Positions 9,698-22,430 are shown, numbered from the stretch's first letter. The stretch: 64,000 nt of DNA from Halisarca cf. caerulea (GCA_963170055.1 CAUJGJ010000444.1:8231618-8295617); one strand, 5' to 3'. Notes: generated by a model not told the origin, from the letters alone. Numbers and translations: made by a program.

Positions 9698-11622
9698 CAG
9701 TTGAACCTCGTTAGTACGAACACGGTTATACCGAATTTCCTGTTAGTGAGTACAAATACCAAACGTTTGGCTGGCACACACACAAAGGCAGTACAAAAAG
9801 TTCTGATTGTACGAACACGGATATTGAGGATTTCCGGATTTTACGTACATATTTTGGCGCCTATTGTAAGAAAATTCGCTGTGCTTAGCCCAATTCAGGT
9901 GTTTTGTTTGAGCTTAAAGATTCACATTTGAATCTGTCATGTCTGCTTCAAAGAAGAACTCTTTCTCCCTAAAACTTAAAGTGGATATTCTGAAAGAAGT
10001 CGATCAGGCGAAGACACACGGCGCAAAGTCGGTTATTGCCGCCAAGTACAAGATTCCGAAGTCCACACTATCTACCATTATCAAGAACAAGGACAAGATT
10101 TATGAATCATTTGAACAGTCTTTATGTGTCTCAAGCAAGAAACGACTCAGAACAGCTGCACATCAGGACATTGAAGAAGCATTGGTTTTGTGGCTGAAGT
10201 TTGCACGCTCGCGTCAGGTTCCTGTTTCGGGTCCTCTTCTTCAGACGAAAGCACAAGAGTTGGCTTCAGAGCTGGGACATCCTGATTTTAAGTGTAGTTC
10301 TGGGTGGCTCAGCCGTTTCAAGGAGCGGCATGGGATTGTGTACAAGAATGTTTGTGGAGAGAGCGCAGACGTCAGCGAAGAAAGCGTACAACAGTGGAAA
10401 GACAAGCTTGGGTCGCTGCTGAAGGATTATGATGCGAAGGATGTTTTCAATGTAGACGAAACCGGTCTGTTCTTCAGGCTACTGCCCGAAAAGACGATGG
10501 CATTTAAAGGAGAAGTTTGCAGCGGTGGCAAAAAGAGCAAGGAAAGGGTCACTGTATTGGTGGGAGCCAATATGGACGGCAGTGAGAAGCTGAAGCTGTT
10601 TGTGATTGGCAAGAGTAAGAATCCCCGTTGTTTTAAACATGTTAAGTCTTTACCTGTCCAATATGAAGCCAATAAAAAAGCATGGATGACTGGAGAAATG
10701 TTTACATCATGGTTGAGGAAGATGGATAAGGATTTCCTAAAGCAAAAGCGCAAAGTGTTGTTTTTTGTTGACAACTGCACGGCTCATCCTGATCTTAGTG
10801 GATTAAATGCAATCAAACTCATCTTTCTGCCACCGAACACCACCTCAAAGCTTCAGCCTATGGATCAGGGTATCATCAAAAACCTGAAAGTGCACTACCG
10901 CAAGAACATGCTGCTGAGGTATGTTGCAGCTGTCGATGGGAAACAGGAATTCAGTGTCAATCTTCTTGATGCAATCCACATGCTAAGCAATGCTTGGAAA
11001 TCAGTACTGCCACAGTCAGTAGATGTTTCAATCATGCTGGGTTTGAGTATTCCATGGATCCAACAGATGAGGATGAATCAACTTTGGAAGACTTAGGATA
11101 CATATGGGATCGATTCGATAATGACGAAGTAGCATTTGATGATTTTGTTGGTGTTGATGACGATTTGGCAATTAGTGCACAGATGACTGATAAAGACATT
11201 GCAGCTATTGTACTTGAGAAGCACACCGAAACCCTCGATGAGTCTGATCATTCCAATGACGAAGACATCTCTGATCAACCACCTCCAACTGCCTTTGAAG
11301 CCCTTTCCGGACTTACTGCAGTGAGACGCTATATTGAAGCACATAGCGAGAGCAATAGTAGTATTGTCAGTGCTTGTCATGACATTGAACAGTGCATTTT
11401 TGTTTGCATGCAGAGCAAAGTTTATCAGTCTAAGCTAACATCTTATTTCAACCCAGTTTGAAACTTAATGTAATTTTTGTTGGACTTATAGGCTATTAAA
11501 GCTAGTGCTTGTTTTCTATCATTATTTATCATCGATATTAATTGATTCTTTTATTGAGAAATTCTGATAAGAAGTACAAAAGCAGTTGGTCCCTTAAAGT
11601 TCTCACTAACGAGGTTCAACTG
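9698..11622 (+). mobile_element. Full-length pogo/Tigger-like DNA transposon
   Basis: Terminal inverted repeats CAGTTGAACCTCGTTAGT at 9698 and its complement ending at 11622, flanked on both sides by TA (9696-9697, 11623-11624). Length 1925 bp. It carries one transposase frame. TA duplication and CAG-type ends fit the pogo branch of Tc1/mariner. Confidence 0.92.
9939..11461 (+). pseudogene. Pogo/Tigger-like transposase, frameshifted near its 3' end
   Basis: ATG at 9939 opens a 385-codon frame. It begins with a psq-type helix-turn-helix (KLKVDILKEVDQ...KYKIPKSTLSTIIKNKDKI), then a CENP-B type DNA-binding domain (SSGWLSRFKERHGI), then a DDE_1 catalytic domain. Catalytic Asp candidates are in FNVDETGLFF, FFVDNCTAHP and LQPMDQGII; the last two are 30 residues apart, normal for this family. 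All three are present. Between about 11000 and 11030 the frame shifts and the conserved continuation (CFNHAGFEY, then an acidic tail) lies in the second frame to a TGA at 11459-11461. The core enzyme looks intact but the C-terminal ~150 residues are out of frame, so activity is doubtful. Confidence 0.88.
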
Positions 11623-11624
11623 TA

Positions 11625-11852
11625 CTATAATGATTGTTTGATAGAAAAGTGTGACAGGCGCTATCTGTCCAAATATATAATACATCCAAACTTACAACCT
11701 ACAATTTAGCGTGTCGAAGAATTTGTACTTTCCTTATGTCTTCTATTCTGGTCCCCAATATATAACAACCTCTAAACATATCAGCAAACATCCTTGTTTC
11801 AATGATTTTGACGATTGATATTATTTGTCCCAACATGCACCTTTTCTCCATG
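11625..11852. other. Short spacer
   Basis: Unassigned sequence between the pogo-like element and the next transposon. Nothing identifiable. Confidence 0.4.
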
Positions 11853-11856
11853 TTAA

Positions 11857-12843
11857 CACATCTTGTACCATAAGAAACCGGAAGTGGTATGAGCACTTTG
11901 TCTAAACACCACAAGAATTGACACCTTTTCGCGCCTTGTGTCTTTTATCGAGGGAGTTCGATTTTTTGCTATAACTCTTTTTAGAAAGGTTTTGGAAATA
12001 GCTAAGTGCTCTTTCATTTATAGTTTCGAAAGCGAAGGAGTCCAGATATCAAGTCACAGAAGGGGTTTACGGCGTTTTCACTGAACGCAGAAGCCATAAA
12101 GTTAGGTTTTCGGTCGTTTCGATGCGCTTCGATATTCTCAATTCAGACAAGTTTGTAAGGTCTTGTCTCACCCATTGGAGCTGCCTGATGGTTCACAAGA
12201 TGTAGTAGAGCAACTCTACTGCGACACTCTTGAAAGAAAGCTTTGTGTTGTGAGCTAGTCGTCTTTGGGGGAACGCTTTCCGCGATGTACAATTCGGCCT
12301 TGTGGAAAACGGTAGTTCTTCTCCTCGAATCAGTCACAGGGTCCCTTTCTGAACGCAAACACTACTTCTCGATGATTTTGGCGCCTCTGATCTGCATTTG
12401 CGACATTCAACTAGGTGAAATTGAGCTGCAGCGAAGAGTTCACAACTGGCCGTTATCTCCGCAGAAGAACGGTCTTCTCCTTTCCTGACAGCTCTAACAA
12501 GACTATTGTCATCTGTTCCTGTCAGTATTTCATCTGTTTTGTATCTTTTGCCTTTGTGCATGATGTATTTTGGAGTTATCATAATCATTTCTCAAAGTTC
12601 GTCCGATAGTTTTGTTCGCGCTCAATTTGCTCGATAATTTTCCATTGGAGGCACTACGTTCTATACATCATTAGATAGCCCTATCTTTAGCCTTTCCGTT
12701 GATGTAATGTTTGGCTGGCTTACTATAGAAAGTAACAGGGGAAAAGTCGATCTATATTTACATTGCGATTAGGGCGCATACGGCGTATGGTATTTTGGTG
12801 ACTTCCGGAAGTAGGGTGCATACGGCGTACGGTACAATATGTG
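11857..12843 (-). mobile_element. Non-autonomous piggyBac-type element, copy 1
   Basis: Flanked by TTAA at 11853-11856 and 12844-12847. Ends read ACACATCTTGTACCATA (left) and the complement of ACACATATTGTACCGTACG (right). The 987-bp interior matches the element at 36858-37860 in opposite orientation, including an 85-codon frame (minus 12588-12334) of unknown meaning. The subterminal CGTACGCCGTATGCGCC-type repeats and the ACTTTCTATAGTAACC motif are shared with the coding piggyBac at 22.9-25.5 kb, which probably mobilised it. Confidence 0.88.
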
Positions 12844-12847
12844 TTAA

Positions 12848-15130
12848 ATGGCTATTGTGACAATCATGATTCTTATACATATTATTCAAAGGTATTATGC
12901 ATGACAAACATGGTTCGGGTATAACTTACCTGCCAAAGATACACACAATATCACCTGCATGCGATTGCAAACCTCTCATATACTATCTCTGCCAAGATGC
13001 CCCCAAAAGTGCCCGTGAATATTACTATGCAAGACGTCATGCCACCCAAACATAACAAACACTTGTACTGCTTGATAGAAACATGCTATCATTTCATGTC
13101 TAACATGATCGGAAAGTCTAAAAATAGAGCTTTCCAAAGATAGTAAGATTACATAAATCGGGGTACTATTTATAATTTATGATTCAAGTGCTTACGAAAA
13201 GGCGACAAACAAGCACACAATATGAACTACAGATAATAATAACTCAAACATAATTCAAGATAAGGTCATGGCAAGCTCTGCGAGTCGACTTCAAGACATC
13301 TTCCCTGCATCTGGATTGGCTTGAAGAGATATTTGATATCCCCTTTGGTGCTTTGAGAACTCTGCTGAATGTATAACTCTTATAAAAGGAACTGGAAGAA
13401 AATACTGATGACATAGAGATTCTGAGGCTACTATGTGCAAGTACATCTACCAGCACAAAGCACAACTGTGAAAGATATGGCATCATAAGTACAGCACATA
13501 GATCAGTAACAAGTATCTATGTAAGAAGCAGCAACAACTAAGCATCTTAATGACTCCTGCAGATACAGGTCCCTCTGTTTGGGAGCAACTGGTATGAAAT
13601 CAAACCAAGTGGAAGATGAGCAAGCTCTTGGGTTACATATATTAAAATGGACTTGGAGCTTGACCAATTTGTATAATTGGAATGGGCTTAAGCTTGTTGA
13701 AGTTGATGACTTCTCCGACTAAGTATGACAGCAAGTGGGCATTTATACAAGAAATGTGCTTTTCAGCCCATGACAGCAGTGGACCAGCAGCGAGTTCAGT
13801 TCAAGGGCAGAAAGAGAGCATACATTGGTTGAAAACAGAAAGGGAAGACTATTCAAGGATGGCCAAAGCAAACGCACAATGGAATATAATATACAGTTGT
13901 GACATGTGGGGAGTAAGTCACTGTTATCAGCAGTAGAGTAGGAACTGTGGGGCCAGTGGCCCCAAAATATTCAGTGGGAGTGCCTGACCCCCTCCCCCCC
14001 CCAAATAAATCAGCAGGAGGGGCTGGCTCCTGCATGAGGACAAGGTCAATCAAAATGAGATAAGAGAATGAGAAAGTATTTCGACACATGTAACATTTAA
14101 CCTTTCAATGCCTGCGTTATGATTTTTCGCATACCCCTTATTGCCTAAAGACCAATTTATTGACTCTATACCCTCCCTACCCCACTTTACCTTCCACAAT
14201 TGTGGCAGAAACCTTTTTAAACATCTTCAAAGTTTTCTCAAGCCTTTTAATGCAACAGTTGTTCACACAAAGATAAAATTGTGCCCCTTCAATTCTTCCA
14301 TATCAAGGAGTGGCAATTTCATTTTGTGGTTATCTCCGCATTGTTTTGTTTAATCATCGTATAATAATATTATATGCATTTCTTGGCACACATTTGCATT
14401 TTTGCATATATCTCACAATATTCTCACAATATTCGATTTTGGAGCTTTGGTCCTTTAGGAATGACATACTGAAGTTTCAAATCCAAACTCAGAGATTACT
14501 ACCACCTTAATTTTTTGTTAAAAGTTTTTTGTCAAACTAACTGCTTGGCAGGTAGACATTACATGCAGTCATGTGGTTTGAATAAGTGAAAACAATCGAG
14601 ACTGCCATGTGTACTGGCAGAACAGTCGTGCTAAACTAGTTTTGCAAAGAACAAAATGTTTTCTAGAGAAGCTAAACACTACCTGATATAGAAGAACACC
14701 TTTGGACCTCTAACTTTTACTTAAGATGTTTAGTCCTTGATATCATGTGACCCTTGCATAAAATTTCTTCTAGTGTAAACAATCCTGCTGTAAAATAAAC
14801 AATCTTCCCTGTTTTCAGACATAGCCCACCTGTGTAAATGTACCCACATAATCTGCCCCTCCAATGTATAGTATCTTCCTACTCCACTGACGACTACTAA
14901 TACTTAGAATACAGTTGGGACAATAAAAATGGCTGCAATCATCTAGCAGAAGTTATAAGTCTTCAAAACTAATAAAGTATGGGGCAGATTGACCTGACAA
15001 TACCCAGAGACATTCTTTGAAAGATTTATAATTGACTTCTACAAAAGAATGCTTGTCAATTTCATTTCTTTGTGATATTGCCTTTCTTGCAAAGTTTACA
15101 GTAGACTGTCAGGGTACCATTTTGCTGCTC
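12848..15130. other. Long non-coding stretch
   Basis: No exon chain, terminal repeat or RNA gene could be supported. An 84-codon frame at 13682-13936 has protein-like composition but no recognisable motif. Confidence 0.4.
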
Positions 15131-15132
15131 AT

Positions 15133-15133
15133 G

Positions 15134-15206
<73 letters not shown>
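15133..15206. repeat. (CA)n microsatellite
   Basis: Uninterrupted CA dinucleotides of about 72 bp. Confidence 0.97.
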
Positions 15207-15207
<1 letters not shown>

Positions 15208-16435
15208 CAAATCAAAGTATATATACCATACAAAGCTCAACATAGGCAGAAGATATACACAATCCTGAAACTTCTCTAGATGGTCATTTTTATTGTTTTT
15301 ATACCTTTGTAAATATGTTTGTACAATTTCTTTAAACCAACTGTGTATGCATTTTTAGTATGTGGTTGTGTCTGTTTCAAACTCGAACCACTTATCTTTA
15401 TATGGCTTAATAGCCATGTTATTGGCTTATACCCTTAAGACCTGCAATAACTGAACATTGTGCAATCACAATAATTCTTCATATCAAAAGAAAGCCCAAA
15501 GTGTGTATAGTATGCTCTTAGAGCAAAGCTGAGCACATATTTTGCAAGGCCTTCACCGGTTCTCTTATACAAGTAGATAGCAAGAATCTTTCATGGAAGA
15601 AAAGTTCACAATGAAACTCAGGGGGCATTTGTAAATCGTGATACATATCTTTCTGTATCGTGAGACATGTCTAGATAACTGAATATTATTGTGATACACT
15701 TTTAGCAGTATCGTGGCAACAATAGTGTCTATCCTAGACAAATCCAGTGAAAGACCAAATGATTCTAAAGAACTCGATCTAATTCACAGAAAGCACATGG
15801 TACATTATTACCCAAACGTATCTAAATACGGTAACTACACGATGTATTAGATTACAATTGATTTCTACTAAAATCTGATGGAATCACACAATAGGGAGTC
15901 TACATGCAACACTACAGGTACTTTTTGGAAAAGGAGCCCTTAGCCACTAGTTCTGCATCCTGGGCCTCCTCCCCTGATCCGCCCCTACAAGGACTACACA
16001 CTAGAAGTCAATGCAGAAACAATATAGTGTGAAGTGGGCCCTATTCTCAAATCCAGTCACATATTGCTCAGCCTAGGCTTCACACAATTTTTCTATGCAT
16101 GAGCATTTATGAGCAATTTGCATAATCAAACTGTTCTCTCAGATGAGCTGTATGCTGACCATGAGTTTTCAAGGGCATTATAAGGCAACATATATAGCTG
16201 TTGCAAAACCATCATGTGGATACGTAATATATAAATGAAATCTGCCCTTCCTTTCAAGCATTATTATACAGAAGACGTGAGATCCATTTTATGACTTTCA
16301 TGCACTAGCTCTTTGACACGTGTTTGATATGGGTATCACAACTGAACATCATTGGTTTATGCAGGTTGTGCAGACCAGCACCACCTGTACATTCCTTATC
16401 ACTACAGAAAGACCACTCTAAAAGGGGCTATGCAC
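15207..16435. other. Non-coding stretch
   Basis: Unique-looking AT-rich DNA without identifiable features. Confidence 0.4.
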
Positions 16436-16439
16436 ATTA

Positions 16440-16700
16440 CTAGTGACCTTTCCAGGAAAGATGTTACTATGGGGATATGGTATACAAACAAGCTATTTCT
16501 ACGAATTTGCTTGTTTGTTCTGTCTTACACTAATTGAATTGCCATACTAATTGAATTGCCATACTGCCCTTCCACATTCCTATGTAAGCAAAGATGTAAA
16601 GCAAACACTGTTCCCTCCCACACACCCCCCAAGTGGATTCATTTAATGTCCTTCATATCATGCAAATTGGCTTGCATTAATGATATTACTCTGCTTCCCA
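16440..16700 (+). repeat. Dispersed direct repeat, copy 1 (partner at 17690-17960)
   Basis: Shares TTACACTAATTGAATTGCCA, CACATTCCTATGTAA and CCCTCCCACACAC in the same order as the second copy. This copy has an internal 22-bp tandem duplication of the ACTAATTGAATTGCCAT segment. Confidence 0.8.
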
Positions 16701-17010
16701 ATTGATTGTAACACTACTATTACAGTTGTATTAACTGTGACACAACTATATATTATAGTTGTATTAATTGTATCACTATAATATTATACTATTACATTTG
16801 TATTAATTGTAACACTACTATTATAGTTGTATTAACTGTATCACTATAATTATTATTATACTATTACAATTGTATTATTTGTTCCACTACTATTACAGAT
16901 GTATCAATTGTGACACTACTATTATAGTTGTATTATTCGTATCACTATAATATTATACTATTACAGTTGTATTAATTGTATCACTACTATTATAGTTGTT
17001 TTATTATTGT
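16701..17010. repeat. ~30-bp minisatellite with higher-order structure
   Basis: Repeated units of the type ACTATTATAGTTGTATTAAT separated by GTAACACT or GTATCACT variants, about nine copies. Variants alternate, suggesting expansion of a longer composite unit. Confidence 0.85.
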
Positions 17011-17689
17011 ATTACTAATTTTCATTTGCAAGTGACAATCACTCACAATCCACCCTAGACACCTCATGGTCTTAAATTGGAAATACATTAAGCTGGACAG
17101 GTTGGACCTGTTGCAGCATTCTAAATTTCTGCACAATAATATCATGGAAATGTGTAAGATTGTAAAATAGCTAAACATGAATTTCTTTTTGGAAGCTTAT
17201 ATAGCATTACAGCTTATTACAGCTGAACCAATTCATTAGGCATAGTACAATTTAGGGCTGGTAAAAACATATCAGCTTTCCTCTTCATTGGACAGCTCAA
17301 TACTACACACTACATTTTTTTGGCACTTGTGGCTGTCCTACAAAATTTAGTATTCAATAGGATTGTAAAATTGATATGGACATTAATTTTGAGCCTTACT
17401 AGTGTTATTAGGCATATATACAGTTGATGTATAGTCAATAACTATAATTATATAGTTTCTATGATATGTATGTGCATCCGGGCATACATAAGTGTGTGTG
17501 TTTGTCCATCTGTGTGTACACATGTGTGTGTGTGTGTGTGTGTGTTTTGTGTTCACAAGTAAGTATATAGCAGATTGCATGAGCCAGAGAGTTGAACTTT
17601 TAAAAATGTGTACTTTGTCTGAGATGACATGCCAAGTTGCTCTTGTATAATCTTGAGGTTGTCTGTGTCATAACATCCCATATTATACA
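17011..17689. other. Non-coding stretch with a short TG run
   Basis: Contains (TG)n at about 17523-17545 and nothing else identifiable. Confidence 0.4.
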
Positions 17690-17960
17690 GACAATATGTT
17701 ACTATTGGGGTGTGGTAAACCAACAGGCAATTTCTAGGAAATTGTTTGTTTGTTCAGTGTTACACTAATTGAATTGCCACACTGCCTACCACATTCCTAT
17801 GTAAACAAAGACCATGTGGTAGACACACCCTTCCCTCCCACACACATCCCAGTAGGATAATTACACTGTCCCTCATGTGTACAATGTGGTTTGGTTTGCA
17901 TGGATGATGAGGTTGATTGTCACAAGTAAAATTGTACCACTCCTCCATTTGTAAATCAAG
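17690..17960 (+). repeat. Dispersed direct repeat, copy 2
   Basis: Diverged second copy of 16440-16700, with indels, 1.25 kb downstream in the same orientation. Confidence 0.8.
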
Positions 17961-18675
17961 CAGTGTACACAGTAGCAGATGCTACATAGTGAAAACTGTA
18001 ATAGAGAATATAATAATTTGATGAAAGTTGTAATATTGGGGACTTATTTGAAACATGGTCACTGCACAGCCAATAGTTACTGTAGGAGCCAACTTGCTCA
18101 ATTATTCTACTCAACAATTCAGCTAATGGTACAAAGATAACTGGCTCCTATATACCATGGTTAAGTGATAATAACGAACTGGGGGTTAACAGACAACTGA
18201 CAATGATACAGTGTGACATGAGTTACAGTAAAGACATAGTATTATGGCATACATAAGGGTAATCATACATTACAAATTTAAAGTATGTAGCCTTAGGAAA
18301 TATCCATAGTTGTGTATAACAATCTCTACACTTCTGATCTCTTTCAGGTTTGGGCACTCTATCCTACCTTGCTTTGCTAGTATCATGTATATTTTATTAT
18401 CACATTTGACAGAAGAAGACGCTGTATATAAATTCAACCAATCAGGAACAATACTTTGGGAAATGATCCTCAACTTCAACTGACTCATTACATAATTTAC
18501 AGATTTCATATATTTTCCTTAATTCCATCTCTAAATTTCAATTTCATTTCACAGCCAGGGAATCAACTCTGCCATTAATCTCCTGTATATAGTGCTTATC
18601 TGAATTAGTCACTGAGTGCCTCCGGAGTGGCTTGCATCTACTCCTGAGCACTCCCAAGACACGCATCTTGTTAAT
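17961..18675. other. Non-coding stretch upstream of the protease gene
   Basis: No feature supported. Confidence 0.4.
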
Positions 18676-18676
18676 G

Positions 18677-18731
<55 letters not shown>

Positions 18732-18735
18732 TATA
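18676..18735. repeat. (TA)n microsatellite
   Basis: About 55 bp of TA dinucleotides 160 bp upstream of the protease start codon. Confidence 0.95.
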
Positions 18736-18894
18736 TGTTATGGAGCCTTCTCTAAAGGTATTGTGGGTGACATATTCCTCATTATGCATGAGCAATACCA
18801 CTTGAGACCGCCTCCAGGCTATAAATTGTAATCATACTATACACTGTACAGTTTTAACTTGTTGGAAATTTTGCTAGCATCTGTCGTCTGGAAA

Positions 18895-20283
18895 ATGCAG
18901 CATTTGTTGCTTATGCTAACTGTACTGAAAGTGGTTCAGTTTATCCCACCGAGTATTGCAGTTCAATTGAAAGACTCAACACCAGGACGCTCTTTGATTT
19001 GGGATGCTGAGGTTCAAAGGTTACATAAGATAAGCAAACGGTCTTCTGTTGGAGAGCATGGCGTGCAATTCCAGAGTAATGGAGCCTGTACTATACCAAA
19101 TGTAAGACAATTTGACACTCTAAGACGTCGTGATTCTGGTGTTTTGGCAGATGTTGAGGATCAAGGAAACTGTGGTAGCTGCTGGGCTTTTGCTACTACT
19201 CACGCTTTCACTGATCTCAGAAGCATTAGTGCGGGAACTAAACAAACACTACTGTCATCAGAATATACGTCAAGGTGCATACCTGAAGAAGATGATAATG
19301 GCTGTTGTGGAGGACATGCATATTATGCCGCTAAATACTTTAAGCAGTTTGGTGTGGTGTCCAGTCAGTGTTTACCATACACTTTACAAACGTACTTGGA
19401 CAACGTTCTTGTGGAGGACCGACCGGCATATAAAGAAACTAACCCTCTTAGCTGCCCTTCAAGGTGTAGCAATAATTCACCATATACTACACAAATAACC
19501 AGATTGGCTGATTACCAATTTTATCAGGAAATAGCTGATAGTAGTATTATTGCTCTACTTCAATCAGGACCTGTAGTGGTTGGTATGGCTGTGTCTGAAG
19601 ATTTCTGTGATTACAAATGTGGTGTATATTGTCAACCTTCACCATTTACTGTGGAGGAATGTGGATCACAAGAGTGCTTGCATGCCGTTGAAATAGTGGA
19701 TTATGGTACTACGAGTTCTGGGGTTAATTTTTGGGTGATTAAGAACAGTTGGGGAAGAAATTGGGGAGAAAATGGTTACATCAGAATCAGAAGGGGTGAT
19801 CTTTGCATTGGAAAATTGACTGCTGTTTTTTTACAAACATCTTCAACTGGTTCCCAAAGTCTAGTGAGCAATGCAATGCCTATGTGCTCACAACAGAGGG
19901 TCTCTAGACCCAATACAAACCTGTTCACTACAAGTGCTATTGGATTTGGCCTCAATGAACTTGTGAGACGGCGGCTCATTCCTTGTCCAGATCAATCAAT
20001 ACCTACCAATGCTTCCCTTGTCTCTATACTTGAAGCAATGGTCCAGATTATAGGTGGGATAAAGGTTGATGCGACTATCATGGCCAATTTACTCCAATGC
20101 AGTGGTAGCACTTCCCCAGTTTCTGTTAGTCTTGACATTTCAGTTATCATAAATCCTGAAGGAACCTTTACCTTGAATGCTTATGAGGTCAACAACTCGA
20201 GAGGCATATTCTCTAGCCTATCTCCACTACTGATGCTTGTGGTCCTTGGTTTGGTGATAACTGTTCAAATATTGCTCTGGTGA
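18895..20283 (+). CDS. Papain-family (C1A) cysteine protease with C-terminal extension and membrane tail
   Basis: Single-exon gene of 462 aa. The ATG at 18895 begins a signal peptide (MQHLLLMLTVLKVVQFIP); codons upstream in the frame lack an ATG. Residue 96 is the catalytic Cys in DQGNCGSCWAF (with the oxyanion-hole Gln), His263 lies in CLHAVEIVDYG, and Asn284 in VIKNSWGRNWGENGYIRI. The short propeptide lacks an obvious ERFNIN motif, which fits cathepsin B-like rather than L-like proteases. Unusually, about 150 residues follow the protease domain, ending in a hydrophobic segment (LLMLVVLGLVITVQILLW). A membrane-anchored or GPI-linked lumenal or surface protease is inferred. Lack of introns, unlike the 5' genes of this window, hints at a retrocopied origin. 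A truncated relative lies at 30.7 kb. Confidence 0.88.
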   Translation: MQHLLLMLTVLKVVQFIPPSIAVQLKDSTPGRSLIWDAEVQRLHKISKRSSVGEHGVQFQSNGACTIPNVRQFDTLRRRDSGVLADVEDQGNCGSCWAFATTHAFTDLRSISAGTKQTLLSSEYTSRCIPEEDDNGCCGGHAYYAAKYFKQFGVVSSQCLPYTLQTYLDNVLVEDRPAYKETNPLSCPSRCSNNSPYTTQITRLADYQFYQEIADSSIIALLQSGPVVVGMAVSEDFCDYKCGVYCQPSPFTVEECGSQECLHAVEIVDYGTTSSGVNFWVIKNSWGRNWGENGYIRIRRGDLCIGKLTAVFLQTSSTGSQSLVSNAMPMCSQQRVSRPNTNLFTTSAIGFGLNELVRRRLIPCPDQSIPTNASLVSILEAMVQIIGGIKVDATIMANLLQCSGSTSPVSVSLDISVIINPEGTFTLNAYEVNNSRGIFSSLSPLLMLVVLGLVITVQILLW

Positions 20284-20472
20284 TTGAAGTTGCCAATTGA
20301 CCGTAGGAACTGTAAGTGTGACTAGGCTACTTAATAGTCAGAACCTGTAGTGTTTATTTTTACAGTTTATATTGTGTATAGTGCATACGGAGTATTTCAA
20401 GAGAAGGAAATGACAGTAGATAATTGCCACTGTATTAATGTATCAACGCTGGTTGCATGCAATTCTATACAA

Positions 20473-21610
20473 CGCATGTGGGTCATGTCCAGATTTGTTA
20501 TGATAGCGCCTCTCAGGTTGCATATAATATAGTGACAGAATGTTATTTTTTCAGCACCTACAAGTTATTATTAGTCTGACTCAGTCGTGATTCTGACTGT
20601 TATTTGAACATATACGAATGCCAAGTCTACATTTACTGATGTTTTCTGCCATCACAGTTACTTTGGCACATGATGGCTTGTGACCTAACTGGATGTTCTT
20701 CAAAATTTTAGTACAGTGGAACCTGCCTAATCCGGCACCTCTATAAACCGGAATTCGCCTGAATCAGCCAAGATTCTCTGGCGCCAATTGTTTTGCCATA
20801 CAAACTAACCTCTAGAATCCAGCAACCTGCTAACTCGCAATCCGGCATCGATTCTGCTGGCCTAACAGGCCCAAATAACCTCTATAAACCGGCATTTCTT
20901 CAAAAGCACTTGCTTTTGAAGTCAGAAAACGATGCCAACTACGTCAAGCAAGATTTAGGTAGCTCACACCATTTTAGTGACGTAATAGTGACAGCAAATT
21001 ATGGCATCATAATTGGACTAATTTGTACAGGAAACAAACCTAAAGGGTAAGTGATAATGCAGTAATTGGCCTCATTTGTATTGCAGCAGCTTCCCACTTG
21101 CCAAGAATAAAAATGCGATAGTCATGGCTGGGAGAGCTCACAAAGAGGTTATTGGGAGAAGTGGGCAATAACTACACAGATTGTAGCAAGATAGTAGGCT
21201 ATAATCAGAAACATAGCATTCCTCAAATTGGAATAACTGTTATAATTCTTTTAAACTTTTAATTGGACTATGAACTTAATTAACCGCATGTATTGCTGCA
21301 TGCATATATATGCTTAATATGCTTAATACAACTGCCTGTTTTATTGCATCATCATTCTCATGGCTGAAAACGAAAACCCTCTATAATATGTTTTTCATTC
21401 CCCAATGGGTGCCGGATTATACAGGTTCCACTGTACATGATTGTGGACTAACTTGGATGTTCTTCATATAATTTATTTTTCAGCTGGGTGCTATGTGAGG
21501 AAACAAGCTGGAGCTAGTTTTTTTGGTGCCAACATTGAGCTACATTTATAGCATACAACTTTTCCATGTAGTGGCAAGAGCACTGTTGTTCCTATCCTGA
21601 GTTAACTTTT
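20473..21610 (+). mobile_element. X-family hairpin-core element, copy X1, 3' truncated and interrupted
   Basis: Left end CGCATGTGGGTCATGTCC at 20473, followed by the family sequence GATTTGTTATGATAGCGCC. A Tigger-type MITE (20714-21433) interrupts it within the TTTTAG segment, after which family sequence resumes (GCTGGGTGCTATGTGAGG, CAACTTTTCCATGTAGTGGC). The second hairpin arm and right terminal repeat are missing. Confidence 0.8.
20714..21433. mobile_element. Non-autonomous Tigger-type MITE inside X1
   Basis: 720 bp with inverted ends CAGTGGAACCTGCCTAATCC and CAGTGGAACCTGTATAATCC (as read inward), flanked by TA at 20712-20713 and 21434-21435. No transposase frame. A different family from the pogo-like element at 9.7 kb, though the ends share CAGT(T/G)GAACC. 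Confidence 0.88.
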
Positions 21611-21979
21611 TATGGACCATAGACCAGTTTGCTGGCTTATGAGTGCTGAACCCCTTACAGACCAAGCGATACAAACTTCATGAGATAATTTTGAAATTTA
21701 TATCAAAAGATAGAGTATCACATGCTTAACAACATGCAGTAATTTGAACACAATACATAGTAGTATAATGTGTATAGGAAGGACTACAATATAGACTAAA
21801 AGCCTACGTGAAGACGGGGCCACGCAGTTATACAAACAATTTTATAAAGATATGCAAACTATGTAAACACAAAAATGGCTACCTAACATTTGATATAAAA
21901 CGTTCATCCATTTCTTGCCATATTCAAGCTTTGTGTGATAGGTTCTAAATCAGCCAACAGGGCAGAGTGGCACTGGTTT
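21611..21979. other. Unassigned spacer
   Basis: No recognisable feature between X1 and the piggyBac remnant. Confidence 0.4.
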
Positions 21980-22430
21980 CTTATGAGAGCAATCTTTGCA
22001 GTAGAACGCAGTTCACCTTCTTTGCGGGCATAATCAGCATTGTAGATATGTCACAGTGCCTTGCCCTGTTTGCCAGGAAAGGATCTTTCACACATGTGAC
22101 TTGCAGGTGGACGTCATTGCTAGGTGCTCATTTCCTTGAGCTGTGGAAAGTCATGAGCTGTTCTGAAAGCTGGAGTATGAATTCTTTCAAGGTTAGTTTT
22201 CCATTTGTGCTGTTTGTTTCTTTGTAGAGATAATATAGGCATTGGCTGTGGCTGTGCCGACAAGGAAGTAAAAGTTGATAACACCATTTCTTCGATTTCC
22301 TACTGCAAGAGTAGGTCTTCCTTTTGGAATCAAACATGTACACTCCCCCCATGTATGCATTGTATTACTTGACACTTTGTGGATATTGAATGTGTCCCGT
22401 CTTTGTTTCGACACAACAGACATGTCATGT
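21980..22430 (-). pseudogene. Degenerate piggyBac transposase C-terminal part
   Basis: Minus-strand frames alternate, as after several indels. Fragments fit the piggyBac region after the third catalytic Asp: MSVVSKQ near 22423, MGGV, RKSKKW, TANAYII, and KETNSTNGKLTLKEFILQL. It is unrelated in detail to the piggyBac at 23-25 kb, so it represents another lineage. It lies just outside the left end of the 22.6-28.0 kb element. Confidence 0.55.

Noticed and set aside
13682..13936. 84-codon ORF as a gene
   Set aside because: No recognisable domain, and no adjoining exon with consistent phase.
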